DNA from: an uncultured Pelagibacteraceae bacterium
GTDB lineage: Bacteria > Pseudomonadota > Alphaproteobacteria > Pelagibacterales > AG-422-B15
Assembly (NCBI GenBank): GCA_902517885.1
Contig: CABYDZ010000002.1
Span: 1-64,000, forward strand
Reading direction: 5' to 3'
Length of the DNA: 64,000 nt
The position numbers and the translations under genes are program-made. The notes beneath the pieces were generated by a model, which worked only from the letters and a program-made list of their open reading frames with translations, did no database searches and was not told the origin of the DNA. Positions 36,604 to 46,901 of this stretch are shown piece by piece (the stretch's first letter is position 1; each line of letters begins with the position of its first letter).

Positions 36604-37533
36604 ATGACACAAACTTTTGTATATTTTGACGACTGTTTTAAAGGTCACGTACAATCTTTGGATTATCCAGAGTGTTCCGATCGTGTTCAAAATATCATTG
36701 AACTAATAAATAAAGAAGAGTTTAAAAATATATTAATTAAACAACCTAATAAAATAGAGCAATCACTTATTATTGCTGCTCATGAAGAGAAATTTGTTAG
36801 GGAAACTCTGGCAAGATTTCCATCTGATGATCAAATAGTTTTCTTAGATCAAGAAACTCCAGTTTCAAAAGGTTCTCTGGATGCAACCTTAAGAGCTGCT
36901 GGAGCGGGAATAGATGCTGCAGATGCTATAATGAGCAATAGTAGTCATAATGCCTTTTGCATTGTAAGGCCACCTGGACACCATGCATGCTATGATCGAT
37001 CAATGGGCTTTTGTGTTTTTAATAATGTCGCAATTGCTGCAAATTATTTAATTAACAAGTATAAGTTGCAAAATATAGCCATTATTGATTTTGATGTTCA
37101 CCATGGAAATGGCACTCAAGACATATTCTATAATAATTCAAAAGTTACCTATTATTCAACGCATCAGTATCCTCTATATCCTGGCACAGGTGATGTAAAT
37201 GAAATAGGAGTAGGCAATATTGTTAATGTTCCACTCAAATCAGGAACAAATTCAGATCAGTATCAGCGGATATTTAATGAAAGAATTTTAAAAAAATTAG
37301 AAGAACAAAGGCCAGATTTCCTTCTAATTTCTGCTGGGTTTGATGCGCATACAGAAGATCCTCTCGCCTCCCTAGATCTTGTTGAAAATGATTTTAGGCT
37401 AATTACTAGCAAGTTAAGAGATATTGCCAATAAATATTGTGGAGGAAAAATAATATCGATGCTTGAAGGTGGTTATGATATAAAAGCGTTAGAAAATTCA
37501 ATGATTACGCATCTAAGTGAGCTCCAAAAATGA
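36604..37533 (+). CDS. Histone-deacetylase-superfamily hydrolase (AcuC/acetylpolyamine aminohydrolase type)
   Basis: The 309-residue protein has the class II HDAC-type zinc amidohydrolase motifs: RPPGHHACYDRSMGFC with the catalytic His pair near residue 125, the zinc-binding DFDVHHGNGTQDIF near residue 165, and SAGFDAHTEDPL near 245, followed by LEGGYD. The ATG at 36604 is chosen over a TTG four codons upstream. Bacterial members deacetylate acetylpolyamines, acetyl-CoA synthetase or other amides; specificity is not evident. It overlaps xseB by 4 bp. Confidence 0.92.
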   Translation: MTQTFVYFDDCFKGHVQSLDYPECSDRVQNIIELINKEEFKNILIKQPNKIEQSLIIAAHEEKFVRETLARFPSDDQIVFLDQETPVSKGSLDATLRAAGAGIDAADAIMSNSSHNAFCIVRPPGHHACYDRSMGFCVFNNVAIAANYLINKYKLQNIAIIDFDVHHGNGTQDIFYNNSKVTYYSTHQYPLYPGTGDVNEIGVGNIVNVPLKSGTNSDQYQRIFNERILKKLEEQRPDFLLISAGFDAHTEDPLASLDLVENDFRLITSKLRDIANKYCGGKIISMLEGGYDIKALENSMITHLSELQK

Positions 37534-37763
37534 GTAAAATTCCTGAGGAAATTAATAAATTATCTTTTGAAAAAGCAATGGAAGAACTATCTGAAATTGT
37601 AGAGAACCTTGAAAGTGGGAATATAGATTTAGAAAAATCTATTGAGTACTATACCAGAGGGTCACATCTTAAATCTCATTGTCAAAAGAAATTAGATGAG
37701 GCAGTCCTTAAGCTTGACGAAATTAAAGTATCACCTGATGGAAAAATTTTAAAAAAAAAGTAA
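37530..37763 (+). CDS. xseB: Exodeoxyribonuclease VII small subunit
   Basis: XseB is the small helical subunit of exonuclease VII, which degrades single-stranded DNA. The 77-residue protein contains the family core SFEKAMEELSEIVENLESGNIDLEKSI-type helix pair (near residues 12-38), then YYTRGSHLKSHCQKKLDEA. It overlaps the HDAC-like gene by 4 bp and abuts ispA without spacing, the usual xseB-ispA pairing of alphaproteobacteria. The large subunit XseA is not in the window. Confidence 0.95.
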   Translation: MSKIPEEINKLSFEKAMEELSEIVENLESGNIDLEKSIEYYTRGSHLKSHCQKKLDEAVLKLDEIKVSPDGKILKKK

Positions 37764-38582
37764 ATGAGGCATCAGACCATTAAAAAAGATTTGAGAAGTT
37801 TTAGTAAAGAATTTAATCCATTTCTAAAAAAAAAATTTATTACAGATAATAATACTTTAAATCAATCAATAAAATATTCGATAAATTCTGGTGGTAAAAG
37901 ATTTAGGCCATATTTGGTTTATATATTTGGCAAAGAATTTCAATTACCAAAAAAAATAATTTTTAATTTAGGTTCTGCCATTGAAATGCTGCATAACTAT
38001 TCATTAGTTCATGATGATTTGCCATCTATGGATAATGATAAATATAGGAGAGGGAAGAAAACAACTCATTACAAGTATAATGAATTTACAGCCATTCTTG
38101 CTGGTTGTGGGCTTCTGACAAAATCTTATTTAACTATAGCGAGTAAGGAATTTAATTTAAGTGGAGATAAAAAAATAAAACTGATAAAGCTATTGAGTGA
38201 ATTTTCAGGAGAAAGAGGTTTATTATTAGGGCAATATATTGATTTAAGCTCTTCAAATACAAAATTAGGAGAAAGGATTGAACTTAATCAACTTAAAACC
38301 GGAATGTTAATGTCATTTTGTTGCCAGGCAGTGGCAATATCTGCAGGAAAGAGTAAAAAAATTGAAAAATCTCTTGCTGATATAGGTATGTATATTGGTG
38401 AAATTTTTCAAATAAATGATGATTTTGAAGACTTTCCACGTATGTCAGCGAAAAATAAAAAGTATTTTGAGAACTACAAATTAAAACTTTCTGAAAAAAT
38501 TTTTAAAAATTTCAAAAAAATAAATCTTAAAAATAAGAAAACTTATTTACTTATTGAATATTTATTAGATCTTAAAGTTTAA
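37764..38582 (+). CDS. ispA: Farnesyl diphosphate synthase-like polyprenyl synthetase, divergent
   Basis: The 272-residue protein should condense IPP with allylic diphosphates. The first aspartate-rich motif [10 protein letters not shown] and the following [12 protein letters not shown] are present, and the second motif is NDDFED. Several normally conserved positions differ: the GDALL segment reads AGCGLL, and after the second motif the GK and KxTYP elements are replaced by a Lys/Asn-rich tail of about 50 residues. The protein is also shorter than typical IspA (about 299). It still follows xseB, but dxs does not follow it. It may be a weakened or altered-specificity enzyme. Confidence 0.82.
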   Translation: MRHQTIKKDLRSFSKEFNPFLKKKFITDNNTLNQSIKYSINSGGKRFRPYLVYIFGKEFQLPKKIIFNLGSAIEMLHNYSLVHDDLPSMDNDKYRRGKKTTHYKYNEFTAILAGCGLLTKSYLTIASKEFNLSGDKKIKLIKLLSEFSGERGLLLGQYIDLSSSNTKLGERIELNQLKTGMLMSFCCQAVAISAGKSKKIEKSLADIGMYIGEIFQINDDFEDFPRMSAKNKKYFENYKLKLSEKIFKNFKKINLKNKKTYLLIEYLLDLKV

Positions 38583-39661
38583 CTACACTGAGCTTTATTA
38601 CGCATGATATGATCAGCTAAAACACATGCTGTCATTGCTTCAGCAATAGGAACTGCTCTTAAACCCACGCATGGATCGTGCCTTCCTTTTGTGGATATGG
38701 TGGTATTTTTTAATTTATTATTAATTGTCTTTTTTGTTTTTAAGATTGAAGATGTTGGTTTCACCGCAATACTTATATTAATATCTTGACCACTTGAAAT
38801 GCCTCCTAAAATGCCACCAGAGTTATTCGATGAAAAGGAAATTTTCTTATTTTTAACTCTTATTTCATCTGAATTTTCATCACCAGAGATTTCAACAGAC
38901 TCATTTCCCAGACCAATCTCAACACCTTTAATAGCGTTGATGCTCATCATTGCGGATGCTAAGTCAGCATCTAATTTACCGTAAATAGGCTCACCAAGTC
39001 CTGAAGGAACATTTTTTACATTTACGAGTATTCTTGCACCTAAAGAAGTTCCGTTTTTACGTGTAACATCTAGATACTCTTCCCATGTCGATATGATCTT
39101 TTTGTCAGGGCAAAAGAAACTATTTTTACGAACTTCATTCCATTTAAAATGTCTAGGGTTTATGCTCATTTTCCCAATTTGTGTTACTGCCCCTTGTATC
39201 AATATCTTTTTCTTTGAAAGATGACTGATAACTTTTCTGGCTACCGCTCCTGCTGCAACACGACTAGCTGTTTCTCTAGCAGATGAGCGACCACCTCCGC
39301 GGTAGTCTCTTATCCCGTATTTAAGAAAGTAAGTAATGTCTGCATGGCCAGGTCTAAATTTATTCTTTATTTCAGCATAATCTTTTGATTTTTGATCCTT
39401 GTTCCAGATTAAGAGTAAAATAGGTGTTCCAGTTGTTTTTCCATCAAAAACCCCAGAGAGAATAGAAACCTTATCATCTTCTTTTCTCTGAGTTACAAAA
39501 CGAGAAGTTCCGGGTTTTCTCATATCTAAATATTTTTGAATATCATTTTCATTAAGTGGAATCATTGGGGGACATCCATCAATTACACAACCAATTGCTA
39601 CACCATGGGACTCTCCCCAAGTGGTAAAACAAAATAATTTGCCAAATGTATTATGTGACAT
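38579..39661 (-). CDS. aroC: Chorismate synthase
   Basis: AroC performs the FMN-dependent last step of the shikimate pathway. The 360-residue protein has the signatures [17 protein letters not shown] (N-terminal), RPGHADITY with [23 protein letters not shown] near residue 130, and the C-terminal [18 protein letters not shown]. The length is normal. Its stop overlaps the stop of ispA and it lies three bases after the ispB-like gene on the same strand, suggesting co-transcription. Confidence 0.97.
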   Translation of the reverse strand: MSHNTFGKLFCFTTWGESHGVAIGCVIDGCPPMIPLNENDIQKYLDMRKPGTSRFVTQRKEDDKVSILSGVFDGKTTGTPILLLIWNKDQKSKDYAEIKNKFRPGHADITYFLKYGIRDYRGGGRSSARETASRVAAGAVARKVISHLSKKKILIQGAVTQIGKMSINPRHFKWNEVRKNSFFCPDKKIISTWEEYLDVTRKNGTSLGARILVNVKNVPSGLGEPIYGKLDADLASAMMSINAIKGVEIGLGNESVEISGDENSDEIRVKNKKISFSSNNSGGILGGISSGQDINISIAVKPTSSILKTKKTINNKLKNTTISTKGRHDPCVGLRAVPIAEAMTACVLADHIMRNKAQCS

Positions 39662-39664
39662 GGT

Positions 39665-40645
39665 TTACTTTTCTCTTATCGCTAAGTTATCTACTAAACT
39701 TGTAAGATACACCTTATATCTATTATCTTCAAATTTATTAATACTCGACTTTGCTTTTTCATTATATTTGAGCAGAAAATCAATCGACTTTTGATAAGAG
39801 TCAGTTTTTTCCATTAATTTTAATAAAACAGTAAGATCTTTCTTATTTCTTTTTTTCTTAAGAAATAGTTTTGCAATAATTACTTTTGATTTCTGATCAG
39901 AATCTCTAAAGCATCGGATCACAGGATATGTAACTTTTCCTTCGTAAAAATCCTTCCCAATTGATTTACCCATTTTATTCGAATGTCCAAAATAATCTAA
40001 GATATCATCTGACAACTGAAACGACATGCCAAAATAATATCCAAATTCATTAAATATTTTTTGAATTTTTTTATTTTGTTGTGCAATTATGGTTGGAAGA
40101 AAACATGATACTCTAAACAGCTCTGCTGTTTTAGCATTAATAATTGATAGGTATTGTTTTTCACTCAATTTTATATTTTGGGTATTACCAACATCTTGTA
40201 TTTGACCTCTCGCTAACACGAGCGAGGTTTGTGATAAGATTTCTAAAAGCTTAAGTGACTTATTTTTGACCATGAGTTTAAATGCCTTACTTAAAAGATA
40301 GTCACCCACGAGGATGCTAACCTTATTGCCCCAAATTTCGTTAGCACTTTTCTTGCCTCTGCGTATTTTTCCAGTATCTATAACGTCATCATGCAATAAA
40401 GTTGCGTTATGTATGAATTCAATGCATACGGCTAGCGTTACATCAGCATTACCTCTATATTTAAGCATTCTGGAAATAATAAGTGTTAGGAGTGGTCGAA
40501 TTTTCTTTCCATCAGAATTGAGTAAGTGACCAGCCGTTGCAGTTATGAGTTTCTCCTCATCCTTTATATTGTCTTTGATTTCTTTATTAACTCTTTTTAG
40601 AGAGGACCTTAAGGTTTTTGAAAGGGCATGAATAGGATGACTCAT
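39665..40645 (-). CDS. ispB: Octaprenyl/decaprenyl diphosphate synthase (ubiquinone side chain)
   Basis: This 326-residue long-chain trans-prenyl synthase has both aspartate-rich motifs intact: LLHDDVIDTGKIRRG and QLSDDILDYFG, followed by MGKSIGKDFYEGKVTYPVI, the element missing in the ispA-like protein nearby. The residues upstream of the first motif are small rather than bulky (CIEFIHNA), consistent with long products. It probably makes the quinone tail used by the respiratory chain, including the cytochrome oxidase encoded at the right end. It is divergent from the peptidase gene across 95 bp. Confidence 0.92.
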   Translation of the reverse strand: MSHPIHALSKTLRSSLKRVNKEIKDNIKDEEKLITATAGHLLNSDGKKIRPLLTLIISRMLKYRGNADVTLAVCIEFIHNATLLHDDVIDTGKIRRGKKSANEIWGNKVSILVGDYLLSKAFKLMVKNKSLKLLEILSQTSLVLARGQIQDVGNTQNIKLSEKQYLSIINAKTAELFRVSCFLPTIIAQQNKKIQKIFNEFGYYFGMSFQLSDDILDYFGHSNKMGKSIGKDFYEGKVTYPVIRCFRDSDQKSKVIIAKLFLKKKRNKKDLTVLLKLMEKTDSYQKSIDFLLKYNEKAKSSINKFEDNRYKVYLTSLVDNLAIREK

Positions 40646-40740
40646 CTAATAAACTAATGTTTTTGTTTCATATTTTGCTGTAGTTATAATATAGTCTCGT
40701 ATAATTAAAAGTTATAGATTTCTGGTAAATAATTTCAAAT

Positions 40741-41547
40741 ATGAGCATCTTTTCAACTAAAACTCGCATTAATATTGTTGGCTTAAGAGGAGTAATTGGT
40801 GACCTTGGTAGGTTCCAAAAAGGACTAACCCTTGAAAATTGTTCAAACATACTTGATAAAACTTTTACTTACAAAAAACCAAACGTTGTTGTTATCAAAA
40901 TTAATTCTCCTGGCGGGTCTCCAGTTCAGTCAGAGTTGATTTATGATAGAATTAAAACTCTTTCAAACAAAAATAAAGTAAAAGTGATCACCATTGCTGA
41001 AGATGTCGCCGCCTCAGGAGGCTATATGCTAATGTGTGCAGGTGATATTCTCTTGGCAAATAAAAGTTCTATCGTTGGTTCAATAGGAGTTATTAGCGCA
41101 TCTTTTGGATTTAAAAAACTTATTGATAAAGTTGGTATTAAAAGAAGAGTTTTTACTAAAGGAGATCGTAAATCATTTTTAGATCCTTTTGAGGAAGTAT
41201 CAAAAAAAGATGTATCAAAATTAATAAAGGTTCAAGACAGCATTTTTGAAAATTTCAAAGACTTAGTCCTAAAGAGTAGAAAAAAGAAGATTAAGCCCAC
41301 TCAAGTTTTCAATGGTGAATTCTGGACAGGAGAACAAGGGAAAAACATTGGATTAGTGGATTCCAATGAAAATTTGAACACCTATCTTGAAAAACATTAT
41401 GGAAAAAACATAAAGATAAGACATATTGAGGAAAAAAAATCTTTTGTAAAAAATTTATTCAGTAGTAGATACGGCTCTAATGATCTGGTTGATCAATTTA
41501 TTCAGGCAATAAAGGAAAACTCTTTTTGGAGCCGTTATGGTCTCTAA
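40741..41547 (+). CDS. sppA: S49-family signal peptide peptidase, apparently without membrane anchor
   Basis: The 268-residue serine/lysine-dyad protease has [12 protein letters not shown] near residue 55, the nucleophile Ser92 in [22 protein letters not shown], and the probable general-base Lys144 in [11 protein letters not shown]. SppA enzymes usually carry an N-terminal transmembrane helix, but this sequence starts just before the first catalytic-domain strand and has no hydrophobic segment. It may work at the membrane by oligomerising or act in the cytosol. It overlaps the glycyl-tRNA synthetase start by 11 bp. Confidence 0.87.
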   Translation: MSIFSTKTRINIVGLRGVIGDLGRFQKGLTLENCSNILDKTFTYKKPNVVVIKINSPGGSPVQSELIYDRIKTLSNKNKVKVITIAEDVAASGGYMLMCAGDILLANKSSIVGSIGVISASFGFKKLIDKVGIKRRVFTKGDRKSFLDPFEEVSKKDVSKLIKVQDSIFENFKDLVLKSRKKKIKPTQVFNGEFWTGEQGKNIGLVDSNENLNTYLEKHYGKNIKIRHIEEKKSFVKNLFSSRYGSNDLVDQFIQAIKENSFWSRYGL

Positions 41548-42895
41548 AAATATGGAAGAACTTGTTTCTCTTTGTAAAAGACGGGGCTTTATATTCCAAT
41601 CAAATGAGATTTATGGAGGACTTCAGGGAGTTTATGATTACGGGCCACTTGGTGTTGAATTAAAGAATAACCTTAAATTGTCCTGGTGGAAATCTATGAT
41701 TTATGAAAGGGATGATGTCGAGGGCTTGGATGCATCTATTCTAACGGGAAAGCAAGTTCTTAAACACTCAGGACACGAAGATACATTTTCTGATCCACTA
41801 GTTGATTGTAAAAGTTGCAATCATAGATTTAGAGCTGACCAACATAATGACAATAAATGTCCTCAGTGTGGTTCAATAGATTTAACTGAACCAAGGCCTT
41901 TCAATTTAATGTTTAAAACTGCGGTTGGACCAGTTGATGATGGTAGTAATTATGCGTACTTAAGACCTGAAACGGCGCAACAAATATTCACTAATTTCAA
42001 AAATATTTTAGACTCTACGAATAAAGTATTACCTTTTGGTATCGCGCAGATAGGTAAAGCATTCAGAAACGAAGTGACTCCTGGAAAATTTATTTTTAGA
42101 GTTCGAGAGTTTGAGCAAATGGAGCTTGAATTTTTTGTTGAACCTGGAAAAGATGAAACGTGGCATGACTACTGGGTCGCACAAAGGTACGATTGGTGGG
42201 TTCATCAAGGAATTGATCCTAGTAATCTAAAAAAACTAAATGTAGAAAATAGCGATTTATCTCATTACTCAAAAGCCACTGTAGATTTGATGTATGAATT
42301 CCCTCACGGTTTAGAAGAATTAGAGGGAATAGCTAATAGAACAGATTTTGATTTAGGCTCACACACAAAAAATCAGAGCGACTTTAAAATTTCTGCAGAA
42401 GTTATGAAAAATAAAGACTCTACAACTAAACTCGCTGTTCAAAATTCTGAAAGTAAAGATTGGTTTATACCTTACGTTATTGAGCCATCAGCAGGAGTTG
42501 ATAGGGGAGTCTTAGCACTTTTAAATGAAGCTTACCGCGAAGAAAAGCTAGAAAATGATAACACGCGCATTGTATTAGCACTAAAACCCCACTTATCTCC
42601 AATCAAAGCTGCTGTTATTCCCCTCAAGAGGAACAATGAAGAACTAGTTAATCGAGCGAGGAACATAAAAAAAGATCTGCAATCACTTGGATTAGGCCGA
42701 GTAATTTTAGAAAATTCAGGCAATATTGGTAAAGGTTACAGAAGGCATGATGAAATTGGCACACCTATATGTATAACTGTTGATTTCGAAACCTTAGAAG
42801 ATGAAACAGTCACAATAAGAAACCGTGATACTATGCAACAAAAAAGAGTCTCAATAAAAGAACTTACAGCTGAGTACCAAAAAATTTTTGAATAA
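41537..42895 (+). CDS. glyS: Glycyl-tRNA synthetase, single-chain alpha2 type
   Basis: This 452-residue class IIa synthetase charges tRNA-Gly. It is the dimeric archaeal/eukaryotic/Bacillales type, shown by [19 protein letters not shown] motif 1 region, [12 protein letters not shown], motif 2 [29 protein letters not shown] (two parts, near residues 175-200) and the C-terminal anticodon-binding domain. A four-Cys zinc site is visible (Cys91, Cys94, Cys108, Cys111). Most alphaproteobacteria use the unrelated alpha2-beta2 GlyQ/GlyS enzyme, so this form may have been acquired by transfer. It overlaps sppA. Confidence 0.95.
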   Translation: MVSKNMEELVSLCKRRGFIFQSNEIYGGLQGVYDYGPLGVELKNNLKLSWWKSMIYERDDVEGLDASILTGKQVLKHSGHEDTFSDPLVDCKSCNHRFRADQHNDNKCPQCGSIDLTEPRPFNLMFKTAVGPVDDGSNYAYLRPETAQQIFTNFKNILDSTNKVLPFGIAQIGKAFRNEVTPGKFIFRVREFEQMELEFFVEPGKDETWHDYWVAQRYDWWVHQGIDPSNLKKLNVENSDLSHYSKATVDLMYEFPHGLEELEGIANRTDFDLGSHTKNQSDFKISAEVMKNKDSTTKLAVQNSESKDWFIPYVIEPSAGVDRGVLALLNEAYREEKLENDNTRIVLALKPHLSPIKAAVIPLKRNNEELVNRARNIKKDLQSLGLGRVILENSGNIGKGYRRHDEIGTPICITVDFETLEDETVTIRNRDTMQQKRVSIKELTAEYQKIFE

Positions 42896-43354
42896 TTAAA
42901 TATTTCTTCCAGGAAAATCAAATGTTTTGAATGGCCAAGATTCCTCTAGCCAATTTTTAATTGTGATTCCTAGTTCAGGTTCTAAACCCTCTCTCAAAAG
43001 ATTTTCTTTAATCCAGAAAAAAACTTGAACTTCATATTGAGTATTCGCTGAAGGATAAATATAACAACAACCTATAATTTTATTATTTTCTGGAGATAAA
43101 ACAGTATACGCAAAAGAATGACCTAAGGTAAATTCTCTTTGATGCCAACCAAGATCAATCAAATTTTCTTGCAAAGATAAACCTTTGGGCCATTCACTGT
43201 TATCCATCAGTTTATAAAGATGATCTACGCTACTCATTACCACTTCGTAGTCTTCTTCTACATACTCTATTGTGAGTGGACGTAATACAAATTTTTCGGT
43301 TATATATTCAGTTGGAGCATTAAATTCATCAGGAATGATTGACCTGCTGTACAT
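42896..43354 (-). CDS. GNAT-like N-acetyltransferase, function unknown
   Basis: The 152-residue protein has a GNAT-type layout: FVLRPLTIEYVEEDYEVV at the start, a central strand pair (FAYTVLSPENNKIIGCCYIYP) that would form the beta4 platform, and a helix with an acidic ELGITIKNWLEESWPF C-terminus. The usual acetyl-CoA-binding Q/RxxGxG/A loop is not clear, which lowers confidence. It abuts the convergent glyS end with no gap and the nadC start on the same strand with no gap, so it may be the last gene of the nad operon. Confidence 0.65.
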   Translation of the reverse strand: MYSRSIIPDEFNAPTEYITEKFVLRPLTIEYVEEDYEVVMSSVDHLYKLMDNSEWPKGLSLQENLIDLGWHQREFTLGHSFAYTVLSPENNKIIGCCYIYPSANTQYEVQVFFWIKENLLREGLEPELGITIKNWLEESWPFKTFDFPGRNI

Positions 43355-44203
43355 TCAGATATCTAATCCAAAATCTACATTATTAATGCTGTGAGTAAGC
43401 TGGCCTATAGAGATACGGTTTACTTTTGTCTTTGCATAAGACAAAAGATTTTTTAAATTTATTTTTCCTGATGCTTCACATTCAAATCTACCATTTACAA
43501 TTTTAAGACAATTTTTGACCAGGCCTGGTGTCATGTTGTCTAATAAAACCACTTCAACTTTTTGATCAATAATTTCTTTAAGCTGACTTATATTATCTAC
43601 TTCAACAGTAATTTTCTTCCTTGGATTTAATTGCCTAAGTTTTTGAATGCATTCTTTTATGTCAGAATTTGTCTTCAAATGATTATCTTTAATGAAAAAG
43701 AAATCATCAAGTGATTCTCTATTAATATAAGCCCCTCCGATTGTTAATGCATATTTTTCAAGTTTACGAATGCCAGCAATGGTTTTACGAGTAGAATAGA
43801 TTTTTGAGCCATATGGATTAGCTATATCTGAAAATTTTTTTGCTTTAGAAGCAATACCAGACATTAAGCCTAAAAAGTTCAGCGCAGTTCTTTCCGCAGC
43901 TAAGATATTTTGTGTTTTTCCTAAAATTGTAATTATTTTTTCTCCCTTACTTACGAGTTCGCCATCTTTTTTAAGAATTTTAATTTTTAGCGACTTATCT
44001 AATTTTTTAAAGGTCTGTTCAGCAAATTTAACACCACATATTACAGCTCTTTCTTTGACAACAATTGTTGCTTTTGAAATAGATGATTTAGGAATTAATA
44101 CTTTTGATGTTATATCGCCCTCTCTTCCCATGTCTTCCAAGAGAGCAGTAAGTATTAGCTGGTTTATATATTTTTTAGTTAACAACTTGTTTATGATTTG
44201 CAT
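43355..44203 (-). CDS. nadC: Nicotinate-nucleotide pyrophosphorylase (quinolinate phosphoribosyltransferase)
   Basis: NadC converts quinolinate and PRPP to nicotinate mononucleotide. The 282-residue protein has EDMGREGDITSK, ERTALNFLGLMSGIAS, STRKTIAGIRKLEKYA (PRPP/quinolinate arginines and lysines), GGAYINRESLDDFFFIKDNHL, VEVDNISQL, LDNMTPG and EASGKINL. The start overlaps the end of nadB by 29 bp, larger than other overlaps here, but no downstream ATG would keep the N-terminal domain. It completes a nadA-nadB-nadC operon. Confidence 0.95.
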   Translation of the reverse strand: MQIINKLLTKKYINQLILTALLEDMGREGDITSKVLIPKSSISKATIVVKERAVICGVKFAEQTFKKLDKSLKIKILKKDGELVSKGEKIITILGKTQNILAAERTALNFLGLMSGIASKAKKFSDIANPYGSKIYSTRKTIAGIRKLEKYALTIGGAYINRESLDDFFFIKDNHLKTNSDIKECIQKLRQLNPRKKITVEVDNISQLKEIIDQKVEVVLLDNMTPGLVKNCLKIVNGRFECEASGKINLKNLLSYAKTKVNRISIGQLTHSINNVDFGLDI

Positions 44204-45788
44204 TATCAGACAAATTTAAGATCTCTGTGATTTTGCTATCTAAATCTGAGAATTTGAGATCAAAATGCAAAACAAAATTATCTTCTGTATTTTTATAGTC
44301 AGATCTTAAATGGCATCCTCTGCTTTCTTTTCTCAAATACGCTCCAATAATTATAAATTTACTTACTAGTATCATATCATTTAGCTTAGCAGACAGCCCT
44401 TTCGACTCTCGTTCAATCTTAAGAATATCATGAAGCCCCCTTATAATTGAGCTATGGTTTCTTACAATACCAATATTTCTCATCATAGAAGAACGGAGTT
44501 GCCAAATATATTTCTTCGCTCTAATTCTATTTTTAGTTTTTTCTTTATGCATTCTTATTAAGTCAAGATTAATTTTTTTCACCTTTTTAATTGGTAAGCT
44601 ATTTATATTTTTTGCAACAATTCTTCCAAATACCATAGATTCAAGTAATGAATTAGATGCTAAACGATTTGCACCATGTATGCCTGTTGCCGCAACTTCA
44701 CCACAACACCAAAGTCCTTCTATTGAAGTTTTTCCTTCCAAGTCTGTTTTAACTCCTCCAATGTGATAATGAGCGACTGGAAGTATTGGTAACAAATCTA
44801 TTTTTGGATTAAGGCCTGCTGCTTGACAGTACGATGCAACTTGAGGGTATTTTGTTTCAAATTCATTACTCACCTTGCGGCAATCAAGAAAGACAGAGTT
44901 TCCTTGCTCAATTTGTTTAAATAAATTTTGAGCAACTAGGTCTCTGGGTGCTAACTCATTTTCAGGATGAATCCCGAGCATAAACCTTTCCTCATTTTGG
45001 TTTACTAAATAAGCACCGTCACCTCTAATGGCTTCAGTAGCAAGTGGAGTGGGGTCTAAACCGAAATCAAGTCCTGTTGGATGGAATTGAATAAACTCCA
45101 TATCAGTTAAAACTGCACCTGCTTGAGCTGCAAGAGCTATTCCCTCACCATAAGAGCTTCTTGGGTTAGTTGTATTTGCAAATATCCCTCCTAGGCCTCC
45201 AGTTGCAAGTACAACATTTGAACTTTCAATAACGACATGATTATCTGGAACATTATCTTGTACCAATCTTCCAATAACCCCATGTATAGTATTATTTTCT
45301 GACATAACGCTATCTATTGAGACGTTTTCCAAAACAGTAATATTGTGACTTTCACGAACTTTTTCTATTAAACCCCTCATAATTTCAATGCCAGAACTAT
45401 CGCCTTTTGATCTTACTATTCGGTTACTGCTGTGAGCTGCTTCTAACCCTAAATCAAAAGAGCCATCGTCATTTTTATCAAAGTTCACACCGAAGCTTTC
45501 AAGATCACTAATAATATTTTCTGCCTCACTGACTACTTTGACAATGACATTTTCGTCAGCAAGACCTTTTGCAGTTGCTACAGTATCTTCAATATGACTT
45601 TTAACACTATCGTTAATTCCAACTGCTGCCGCAATGCCACCCTGGGCCCACATACTTGAGGTATTCACTCCTAGAGTACTTTTAGTAATAATGCATACTT
45701 TTCGCGGTTCTAGGTTAAGTGCTGTGGTTAGTCCAGCTACACCGCCTCCCACGATAACCACATCTGGTTTGTAGATAGCGTCAGCCAT
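44175..45788 (-). CDS. nadB: L-aspartate oxidase
   Basis: NadB oxidises L-aspartate to iminoaspartate, the substrate of NadA. The 537-residue flavoprotein has the FAD-binding VVIVGGGVAGLTTALNL start, SMWAQGGIAAAVG, a second nucleotide-binding ATGGLGGIF, FIQFHPTGLD, the HYHIGGVKTD active-site region and CGEVAATGIHGANRLASNSLLE. The C-terminal helical domain (SRGCHLRSDY) is present. It lies two bases after nadA and overlaps nadC. Confidence 0.96.
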   Translation of the reverse strand: MADAIYKPDVVIVGGGVAGLTTALNLEPRKVCIITKSTLGVNTSSMWAQGGIAAAVGINDSVKSHIEDTVATAKGLADENVIVKVVSEAENIISDLESFGVNFDKNDDGSFDLGLEAAHSSNRIVRSKGDSSGIEIMRGLIEKVRESHNITVLENVSIDSVMSENNTIHGVIGRLVQDNVPDNHVVIESSNVVLATGGLGGIFANTTNPRSSYGEGIALAAQAGAVLTDMEFIQFHPTGLDFGLDPTPLATEAIRGDGAYLVNQNEERFMLGIHPENELAPRDLVAQNLFKQIEQGNSVFLDCRKVSNEFETKYPQVASYCQAAGLNPKIDLLPILPVAHYHIGGVKTDLEGKTSIEGLWCCGEVAATGIHGANRLASNSLLESMVFGRIVAKNINSLPIKKVKKINLDLIRMHKEKTKNRIRAKKYIWQLRSSMMRNIGIVRNHSSIIRGLHDILKIERESKGLSAKLNDMILVSKFIIIGAYLRKESRGCHLRSDYKNTEDNFVLHFDLKFSDLDSKITEILNLSDNANHKQVVN

Positions 45789-45790
45789 AA

Positions 45791-46810
45791 TTAGCTTCTT
45801 CCAATTTCTAACATCCGATCAATTGATAACCGAGCCCGGTCAATAATATCTTTATCTACTTCTATCTGAAATTGATTAAAACGAATTGCATCGTATATTT
45901 TTTTAAGAGATATTCTTTTCATATGTGGACATAGATTACAAGGTCTTACAAACTCAACATCAGGATTTTCAATAGCTACATTGTCACTCATTGAACATTC
46001 AGTAACCATTATTACTTTTTGGGGCTGATTATCTTTTACATAATTACTCATTCCAGCTGTAGATCCTGCAAAATCACTAACAGCTACTACTTCAGGAGAA
46101 CACTCAGGATGAGCAAGTACAACAATATCTTTATGTTGTTCTTTATAGGCTAATATTTCTTGAGCAGTGAACCTTTCGTGTACTTCACATCGCCCTTTCC
46201 ACGAAATAATTTTTACATTAGTCGTAGCAGCAACATTTTTTGCTAAAAATTCATCAGGTAGAAATATAACACTCTCTGTTCCAAGTGCTTCTACAACTTT
46301 TTTTGCGTTACCAGATGTACAACAAACATCTGTTTCAGCTTTCACTTCTGCAGACGTATTGACATAAGTAACTACTGGAACGCCCGGGTATTTTTGCTTC
46401 AATAATTTAATATCATCAGCAGTAATAGAGTCAGCAAGTGAGCATCCTGCTCTCATATCAGGTATTAAAACATTTTTATCAGGACTTAAAATTTTTGCAG
46501 TCTCAGCCATAAAATGAACACCACAAACAATTATTGTTTCAGCATTTGAATCTCTCGCTTCATAAGCAAGCTTTAGCGAGTCTCCAACAATATCTGAAAC
46601 ACAATGAAATATCTCAGGTGTTTGATAATTGTGTGTGAGAATAGCGATATTTTTCTCTTTTTTAAGTTTATTAATCTCATGAATTAAGGGTGCGTGAAAT
46701 GGCCATTCTACAGCGGGTATTATTTTTTCAACTCCTTTATAAAGTTCAGCTGTCGCATTTTGAACTTCAGGAGTAAAATTTGAAGGATATTTTAATTCTT
46801 CGCTTAACAT
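45791..46810 (-). CDS. nadA: Quinolinate synthase
   Basis: NadA condenses iminoaspartate and dihydroxyacetone phosphate to quinolinate using a [4Fe-4S] cluster. The 339-residue protein contains [68 protein letters not shown] (two stretches) and the C-terminal [13 protein letters not shown]. Three conserved cysteines, in GCS, CTS or CCT, and NLCPHM, are candidates for cluster binding. First gene of the minus-strand nad operon; the oxygen-sensitive cluster means the pathway also depends on Fe-S assembly genes elsewhere. Confidence 0.97.
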   Translation of the reverse strand: MLSEELKYPSNFTPEVQNATAELYKGVEKIIPAVEWPFHAPLIHEINKLKKEKNIAILTHNYQTPEIFHCVSDIVGDSLKLAYEARDSNAETIIVCGVHFMAETAKILSPDKNVLIPDMRAGCSLADSITADDIKLLKQKYPGVPVVTYVNTSAEVKAETDVCCTSGNAKKVVEALGTESVIFLPDEFLAKNVAATTNVKIISWKGRCEVHERFTAQEILAYKEQHKDIVVLAHPECSPEVVAVSDFAGSTAGMSNYVKDNQPQKVIMVTECSMSDNVAIENPDVEFVRPCNLCPHMKRISLKKIYDAIRFNQFQIEVDKDIIDRARLSIDRMLEIGRS

Positions 46811-46901
46811 ATATTATTTTTAATATTATCTATTATTACAATTATAATTAAATGTATATATTTCAACAATACAACTTATCCCTATAAAATAGGGAAAATT
46901 T

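Noticed and set aside
46880..46894. Five-bp hairpin (CCCTA/TAGGG) just before tRNA-Leu
   Set aside because: Too short and without a suitable U-run; probably chance or part of a promoter.
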